A stretch of 64,000 nucleotides of DNA from the NCBI GenBank assembly GCA_003116875.1, contig BCKT01000010.1, forward strand, positions 248,001-312,000. Direction: 5' to 3'. Under the pieces are notes generated by a model. That model was not told the DNA's origin, searched no databases, and was given only the letters and a program-made list of their open reading frames with translations. The translations under genes and the position numbers were made by a program. This DNA comes from Takashimella koratensis. Taxonomy: Eukaryota > Basidiomycota > Tremellomycetes > Trichosporonales > Tetragoniomycetaceae. Shown piece after piece: positions 57,745 through 64,000 of this stretch (positions are counted from its first letter, which is position 1; each line of letters starts with the position of its first letter).

Positions 57745-59021
57745 CTAAGCCTCCCACTCCGACCCCTCGCTGCGCGCGTAATAATGGATCGGGAGAGTCG
57801 TGGAGCAGGACGAACGATCAGTCTGATCGACGGGCTTGAAGATGCCACTCTGCGGCGCACCCAGCGAGTGGCTGTAATACCAAATCTCATCGAGGATCGT
57901 AGCTTTCCCATGCGAATCTTTCCTGCAGCCGAGGTAAGGTGACGCGCCCCAGGTGTTGGTGAGTGCAGAGGAAATGTCGGCCAGGTTGTAGGTCGTACTG
58001 TTGGATGGGACAATACCGGCGTCGGAAAGCCATTGGTACGTGGGGAACTGGAGTTGCGCGCGGACGACAGCCTCGATGAAGTCAATGATGGACGCCTCGG
58101 TGTCGTTCGCTGCGAAACGTCAGTAGAGGTAGAGGAGGAAGGTAAGAGGAGGGAGGAGTGACATACGGTAGTCGTCGCCGTAACAATTGGGAGTATCGTT
58201 GTTCCCAACGTCAAAGGTCGAGAAACAAGTCGCGTGCTTGGAAAACTCGTGTTGCCAGAACACCCAATTCGCCGCGCCTTGGTTGACCCAGTACTTGTTC
58301 TGTGCGTATGAGCGAGGGTTTGATGAAGTTTGAAGTGTCGGGGAAGGCATGACCCAAGCACTTACCATGAATGTGAGGAGGTCTTCCTTGCCGTAGTGCT
58401 GGAGAAGAGGGGTGATCATGTCACCACCCTTCCACGCGGGTACCTCGTCGCCGTCCGAGGTAGTGGCGCCCTTGGGGGACGGGTCGTACTGCCGGTTCAG
58501 GTCGCAGTACTGGCCGAACTCGCCGTCGCAGTAGTCGAGCCACATGCCTGGGGTGAGAAGAGGGTTAGCCCGATGACTTGGTGAGGAGTGGAGAGAGAGG
58601 GAGTGAGAAGGCAAAGTCGAGTATGGATCAACACTCACCGTGGATTCCCCAGTGCCCAGGCGGGAGACGTTGACCATGGGTCTCTCGACCGGTGTGAGTG
58701 TCCCAGAACTGGGTCACTAGAGTGGGTCAACAACTACGGAAGCGGCGAGAGTGAGAGTGTTGGGTCGTTGCCCTGACCTACCGAGGACAAGACCTTGAGC
58801 AGGGGAACAGCAGGTATCCCCGATCGGGGTCGAGTTGGTACACGAGTAAGAAGGGATGGGGCAGGTAGATTTGAAGCCAAAGGTGCGTCGGCTGGACGCT
58901 GGTAGACCCATGAGTGAGGACAGAGTGGGGAGAGGAGGGGAAGTTCACGTGGGGAGAAGTACTCACTCGTGGTTCATGACAGCACTGCCGGAGCGACGGC
59001 GAGGAGAGCGAGAAGGTGCAT
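57745..59021 (-). pseudogene. RNase T2 homologue with in-frame TGA in the signal peptide
   Basis: The tandem partner of the gene at 59733-60925. The body is intact: GFKSTCPIPSYSCTNSTPIG, CCSPAQGLVL, TQFWDTHTGRETHGQRLPPG, HWGIHG + MWLDYCDG (CAS I, His kept, WP changed to WL), NKYWVNQGAANWVFWQHEFS and KHATCF (CAS II with the catalytic Glu, Lys and His), ending SEWEA at TAG 57745-57747. However ATG 59019-59021 reads MHLLALLAVAPAVLS and then TGA (58974-58976) exactly where the partner has TGG. The first intron's normal acceptor (CTCTAG in the partner) reads CTTTGG here. A cryptic in-frame CCAG upstream could replace the acceptor, but not the stop. Later exons are open, so inactivation looks recent, or a different start is used. 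Confidence 0.75.
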
Positions 59022-59732
59022 GATGCCCAAAGTGAGCTTTGAAGGTGGGAGCGAGTTGAGTGTCGAGGTCGAGAAGAGCGGGAGGGGTTCTTATATGTGT
59101 TCAGGCTACACGAATGGCCAAGAAGTCAACTACATCCCTCTCCAGATCCCTCGTGAAACTAGAGTGCGCGCCCGTCGTCGCCTTGGCACTAGTCGTCCTT
59201 CCTTTCGGGCCTCGTTCGGCTCGTCGTGACGGATTGACACAGGCGATACGGGCCCCGTCCAGTCTCTTGTCGCATCAACCTTGATGCTCATCAAGTCTGC
59301 CCCACGCCGTCCTTTCACCCAGCCCGGACCCGCGCCAAGAATGCAGCACCCGACGTACACCTTGTACCTGGATCTCACAGCTCGTTCCGCCACAAGAACG
59401 ATCTCAACCGAGATACCTTTGCATGCTCGGAACCGATGGATTGATCAAGGTTCGGTGCTTGGCTGAACGTTCTACCGAGACATTCCCTGTACTTCAATGG
59501 GCAGCATACTTGTGTGGGAAGACTGATATACTCGTACGCTATGCATTATAGAAGGTGGTCGAGCTAAGAAAGAGTATAGAGTAGCTTTGACTATAGTTGG
59601 GGTTGATGACAGGTTAATATCCTGCTTTTGTTGGTGATTCAAGATTCTATTCCCTTTGAATCATGTTTAGACTTCTACGCCGTGTCATACTGCAGAAGAC
59701 ACTGAGCATTTTCCTTCCCGGTTACGTCGCGT
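59022..59732. other. Spacer between tandem RNase T2 copies, 0.7 kb
   Basis: Includes a TATA-like TTATATG (59091-59097), 70 bp upstream of the downstream copy's ATG, and the duplicated 3' flank block (59540-59586). No gene seen. Confidence 0.5.
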
Positions 59733-60925
59733 TTAAGCCTTCCACTCGGACCCGTTGGTGCGGACGTAGTACTTGATCGGGAGGGTAGCCGAGCAAGAGG
59801 ACGAGCCAGTCTGGTTGACCGGCTTGAAGATACCGCTCTGCGGGGTACCGAGGGAGTGCATGTAGTACCAAACCTCGTCGAGGATGGTAGCGTTACCGTT
59901 TGAGTCCTTGATGCAGCCGAGGTAAGGCGAGGCACCGGACGCCTTGGTGAGAGCCGATGAGATCTGGGTGAGGTTGTAGGTCGTCGTGTTGGAGGGTGTG
60001 ATACCAGCGTTGGCGAGCCAGGTGTAAGTCGGGAACTGGAGCTGAGCGCGGACGACCGACTCGATAAAGTCGATGATCGAGGCCTCGGTGTCGTTCTCTG
60101 TGAAGAAGGTGAGTGGGTGGACTGGCTCGTGAAGGTGGGTGTTGACTCACTGTACTCGTTGCCGTAGCAGTTGGGCGAGCCGTTGGCTCCGACGTCGTAG
60201 GTCGAGAAGCAAGTAGCGTGCTTGGAGAACTCGTGCTGCCAGAAGACCCAGTTGGCGGCGCCCTGGTTGATCCAGTACTTGTTCTGATGGATGTCAGCCA
60301 AGTGGTCCAGCAGAGGTAAGGATTGGAGGGGTAGAAGAAGGCCAGGGGCAGGGGTGTGATGGTAACCGAGAAGGCTTCCCAGGATAACCGTACTCACCAT
60401 GAACGCGAGGAGGTCGAACTTGGCGTACTTGTTGAGGAGGGGAGAGATGATGTCACCACCCTTCCACGCAGGGACCGGGGTACCGGTGGAAGTACCGGTG
60501 GTGGTGTTGGGCGACGGGGAGGGGTCGTACTGGCGGGTGAGGTCACAGTACTGGCCGTAAGAGCCGTCGCAGTGGTCAGGCCAAAGACCGTGGATGCCCC
60601 AGTGCTGAGGGGGGAGTTTCTGGCCCTGGGCCTCGAGACCGGTGTAGGTGTCCCAGTATTGGGCAACTAAAGGGAGTCAGCGTGGGCTGCGTAGACGGAT
60701 GATCAGGACTCACCGAGGACAAGACCCTGGACGGGGGAGCAGCAAGTGTCGACGATAGGAGTCGAGTTGGTGCACGAGTAGTACGGGGTCTGGATCGCGC
60801 AGGTGTGGTTGAAGCCTAGAGGTGTTAGCCGTGCGCTGTGAGAAGATGGAGGGAGAGAGGTGCTCACTGGAGGTCCAGGCGAGGGCGGCCGGAGCGGCAG
60901 CGAGGAGAGCGAGGAGGGCGTACAT
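59733..60925 (-). CDS. Secreted ribonuclease T2
   Basis: ATG 60923-60925 encodes MYALLALLAAAPAALAWTS, a signal peptide. A short intron (donor GTGAGC, acceptor CCTCTAG) joins SFNHTCAIQTPYYSCTNSTP, IVDTCCSPVQGLVL, then VAQYWDTYTGLEAQGQKLPP and QHWGIHGLWPDHCDGSYGQY (CAS I, catalytic His in HGLWPD). CAS II is NWVFWQHEFSKHATCFS. Conserved Cys pairs (CAIQTPYYSC, CDL, CYGNEY, YLGC, SSSC) support disulphides. N-glycosylation sequons are frequent (NHT, NST, NTT). It ends NGSEWKA at TAA 59733-59735. Product: extracellular or vacuolar endoribonuclease giving 2',3'-cyclic intermediates. ATATATAA at 60986-60993 is a likely TATA box. Confidence 0.95.
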
Positions 60926-62121
60926 TTTGACTGAGTGTGGGCGAGGATCAGACTTGGGTGTCGAAGTAGGGAGGAGTAGGTGGGGTTATATATGATTTTC
61001 GGGCTCGGCCCAAGATTACATGCCCAGCCTGAGGTCTCATTTGGTCGGGCAAGTCGACCCCCCTCGCCCGACATCTACGGCATCACTCCAGCGCGCAAGA
61101 TGCAGGGGGCGATATCCAAGGGTTCGTGAAAGTGGGGAACTGTACAGTAGCCAGGATGTAGGTCGGGGCTTGGACGATTTTCTAACCCGAGTTGGAGCTT
61201 GGTCGAAATTTGCGCACGTTGTTCAGTTGGTATAGTAGACCAGTTGAAAGCCGATCTGAAGACGGAGAGGCACTACTGCATCTAACCGGAGAAGACAGGG
61301 TAAAAGAAGAGGTTTAAAAGCTGCAGGCTACAGGATGCAGGATGCAGGATGCCGACCAGGGCTGGGCAAGGACCGCATGGGAACTAGTAGTGCTGGGTAG
61401 GGAATGGTTTGGGTTGGAGATCAGCGTCAAGGCAAAAAAGGCAGGGGGCGACGAATCGAAAGTTGAAAATGAGAGAATCAGGGCCAAACCGACCGACGTT
61501 TGCGCCTTCCTGTCTCTTTTTCTCTTCGGCTCGACCGCTCTGCATCGTCAGATTTAGGGACACGGTGTATTGTACCCCAAATCCCAATGACCGTCTCGCC
61601 CACCTCCCCCTCTCCTCCCCTCTGACCTCGACCTGTACGTCCACTGTTACCTTGACTGCCCCACGCGCTGCCCCGAGTCTCGACCCCCCGACGCCAAGAA
61701 AATCGGCGTCCAATCTCGTCCCTGTCCCTGGACCTCACATGCTTCAATCCGCCACAAAAAGGATCTCTCGGCCACAGCCAGCCAGCCAGCCAACGTCCGT
61801 TTACTTTTTGACACGTTCGTTCCCATTTTTGGTACGGAACGGACGAGTGACGTAGGTACGTTGGCTGCACGTTCTGCCAAGGCAATCTCCGGTTCGAAAC
61901 CTGACCGGACAGGTGAGTAGAGGGCGATGGCGTGCTAAGAGAGTGCAGAGTGGGCTCAGAGGATACAGAGGGTTGCATGTAGCATGAAATTTAGACCTGC
62001 GTCTTCTCTCACGACTCGCACGTGACCATTCGAGCAGCAGAACCATCATGCATTGCTTGAAATCCTATCCACAACGGCGTGTCACGATACAAATTTACAC
62101 TGTCTCCTCCTGACCCAATAC
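60926..62121. other. Intergenic, 1.2 kb
   Basis: Promoter of the RNase T2 gene and 3' flank of VPS17. A CAGGATG triplicate lies at about 61330-61352 and CAGC repeats near 61775-61795. Overlapping open frames at 61384-61855 on both strands are mirror images of each other and lack domain character. A GGTTCGAAACC word at about 61891 resembles a tRNA B box, but no cloverleaf forms. Confidence 0.45.
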
Positions 62122-64000
62122 TTAGAAACCCCCAGCAAGCAACTTTGCCGCCTTCCTCTCATCGAGTCGCTTTGCCTGTGCCCTGCCGACCGTTTGCGCT
62201 CTCTGACCAGGCAACACCATACTCTGCGCCATCTGGTTTCCTCCTAGCGGGTCTACCCCGTGTCCTCCAGCTGCGCCTGCCCCTGGTCCTGCCGAGTGTG
62301 GGCGGGAGATGTCATGTTGAGGAGGGAGGAACATGGACTGGCTCGTTGCGGACATTGGAGAGTGCGTTGCCTGCGTCGCCCCAGGCTGTGGAGAGGCCGC
62401 ATAGGCGGTTTGAGGAGGTGGGGTGTTGTATGGCCTCGAAGGAACCATGCTGGGTTGTTGAGACCCCGGTGTACGCGGAGAGGCGTACCCCTGGGGGTAA
62501 GGCTGGGACGCGGGCGGTGGCGCAGAGTACGGTTGTTGGCGGTACGGAGAGGCGGAGTTGAGCTGCGACGCAGGTGAACCCGGCGCGACGCCCTGCAAGT
62601 GTGAAGGAGGGACAATAGGTGTTGTTGAGATCCCAGTAGAGTTCCCAGCAGTTCCGACTTTTGCTAGGTCGGGACGAAGAGCCTCAAGTTCGCGTAGGAT
62701 CTGTCTGTTGAAGACGATTGACATCCGAGCGTGTTCGAGAAGACTGACGGCGACGTCTTCGTGTGCGTTGGCAGAGTGGGTGCGGAGCGCTAGGTGGAGG
62801 TTGGATGAGATGGCTTTGATCCGGCGCGAGAGCTGATCCTCGAGTGCGTCGGCCTGAGCTAGAGTCAGAATGGGATGGACTGCGAAAGAGCTGGAAACCC
62901 ACCTCTTTCATCTCCTGTAACGCTTCGTCCACTTTGACGGGGTTGATGTTGGAGCTCCCCTTGAGCCGTTCCACATTTCTCCGCTTGTTGATCGCGGTCT
63001 TGGATGCGTTTTGAGAGTCCTCCAATACCTGGATACGCTGCACCAATGCGTCCTGTACACGTGATTAGAGATTGTGACTCACGGAGACTGCGCGAGACTC
63101 AACCACAGACTCACCTTGGCAGCACGCGCGTTGAGAGCTTGATATCCCAGCGAGTCACTCAGAACGACGTTCTCGTTGGCGGACTGGGTGTGGACATGTC
63201 AGCTCTTTTCTGTCGGGTTCATCAGCTGCGCAAACCCACCTGCGCTCCAGCCATGCCGGAGAGCTGCTCGTACACACGCCCCGTCTTCCTCTCTGCCGTG
63301 GCCAAGATCGGGTCCGACTCGACCGTTGCGAACGCGATGACTTTTGATCCGACCTCGTTGTTTGCGACCGCCAAGGCTGTAGCAGTGTGACATGTCAGCA
63401 CTCCATCATTGTACTGACCTGCATTCCGGTTTCTTTCAGCTATGTGACTAACCTCGACGAGCTTTGCTGAGGGAGTTGACAGCGGCCGCAGCGGCGCCCC
63501 ACCTCTCCTCCAGCCTCTCCAAGGCTCCCTTGGCTGTCTGGAGCTGGTCGTCCTCGTCAAGCGGCCCACGACGGACGACTTTACTCAATGCGTTGGTGAA
63601 GACCTGCGGTACGGCGCCCGACGACGAGGCTGATCGACGCGCAGACGGCGGAGGGACCGGTTGGTACTGCTTGCGTCAGACGAGGCCGGCTGAGAGACAT
63701 GTACAAGGGGAGGGTACAACTCTGAAATAGACCTGAAGACTCACCCCAAAGTCAGACTCGATAAAGCTTCGCAGCTCATCCTCGCTCTGCAGAACGGGGT
63801 CGTCGCAGATCCGGGTAAACCATCGCTGCAACGCGATCCGAACCAGCCGATCATCTGGGGATTGATGTCAGCCTCTGCTTCCATGCCGGAAAGATCCGGC
63901 GGCAGAGATTCCGTGAACTCACCTTCTTCGTCGGTCGCGGCGGACGCGTGTGGGAGAGGCAAGGCGGGGACGATGGCTGCGGCACGTCAGGATTTGGACG
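62122..64000 (-). CDS. VPS17: Retromer sorting nexin VPS17 (3' part, partial)
   Basis: The gene enters from the right edge and stops at TAA 62122-62124. Exons in order: AIVPALPLPHASAATDEE, then DDRLVRIALQRWFTRICDDP and VLQSEDELRSFIESDFG (the end of the PX region). The BAR domain runs RRGPLDEDDQLQTAKGALER, ARRGLAVANNEVGSKVIAFA, ENVVLSDSLGYQALNARAAK, TAINKRRNVERLKGSSNINP with VKVDEALQEMKEADALEDQL, and HEDVAVSLLEHARMSIVFNR. A Pro/Gln/Ser-rich tail follows and ends RLDERKAAKLLAGGF, matching the conserved Vps17 C-terminus (R-DARNAA-RLA in relatives). With Vps5 it forms the membrane-bending half of retromer on endosomes. The PX domain start and the ATG lie outside the window. Confidence 0.85.

Noticed and set aside
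61384..61855. Overlapping open frames of 109 and 148 codons on opposite strands
   Set aside because: Low-complexity, mutually antisense, without splice-supported continuation or domain features.
61863..61925. tRNA-like B box GGTTCGAAACC
   Set aside because: The T stem has a mismatch, no complementary acceptor stem or A box lies upstream on either strand, and no cloverleaf can be drawn.

Overview
The window is nuclear DNA of a fungus, most likely a basidiomycete yeast of the Tremellomycetes. That placement is inferred from four things: very dense, very short introns (many 30-60 nt, with GTGAGT/GTAAGT donors and a recurring GCTGAC-like branch site), GC-rich codon use, compact gene spacing, and basidiomycete-type families such as DUF6534. 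I found about 26 protein-coding genes, no rRNA or tRNA gene, no CRISPR array and no recognisable intact transposon. Exon joins were made by eye from splice signals, reading frame and family conservation, so the outer limits (start and stop codons) are more reliable than each internal junction.

Region 1 (1-10 kb) looks like a small-molecule utilisation block. It holds an MFS efflux-type transporter (-), a divergent regulator with two complete Zn2Cys6 clusters (+), a sugar-porter MFS protein (-), a zinc alcohol dehydrogenase (+) and an intronless enolase-superfamily sugar-acid dehydratase/cycloisomerase (-). Transporter, dehydrogenase, dehydratase-like enzyme and regulator together suggest uptake and oxidation of a sugar or sugar acid. 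A DUF6534 seven-helix membrane protein follows.

Region 2 (12-39 kb) is mostly housekeeping: mitochondrial ribosomal protein mS29, NOP53, an Ams2/Spt21-type GATA factor, peroxin 7, the cohesin loader SCC2 (more than 8 kb), a degenerate or unresolved membrane/secreted gene, a RIM9/PalI-like protein, complex I subunit NDUFA1 (with micro-exons) and eIF2B epsilon. Two head-to-head pairs (mS29/NOP53 and NDUFA1/eIF2B epsilon) share short promoters, and each promoter carries the palindrome TCACGTGA.

Region 3 (39-53 kb) is accessory: a second Zn2Cys6 regulator, a secreted dipeptidyl-peptidase V homologue whose nucleophile serine is alanine, a short-chain dehydrogenase divergent from a 14-helix MFS transporter, and a 2-oxoglutarate/Fe(II) dioxygenase divergent from an allantoate-type permease.

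Region 4 (54-64 kb) holds a DUF1275 membrane protein, mitochondrial NAD-isocitrate dehydrogenase IDH2, two tandem secreted RNase T2 genes (the downstream copy carries an in-frame TGA in the signal peptide and has lost its first splice acceptor), and the 3' part of the retromer sorting nexin VPS17, which runs off the window.
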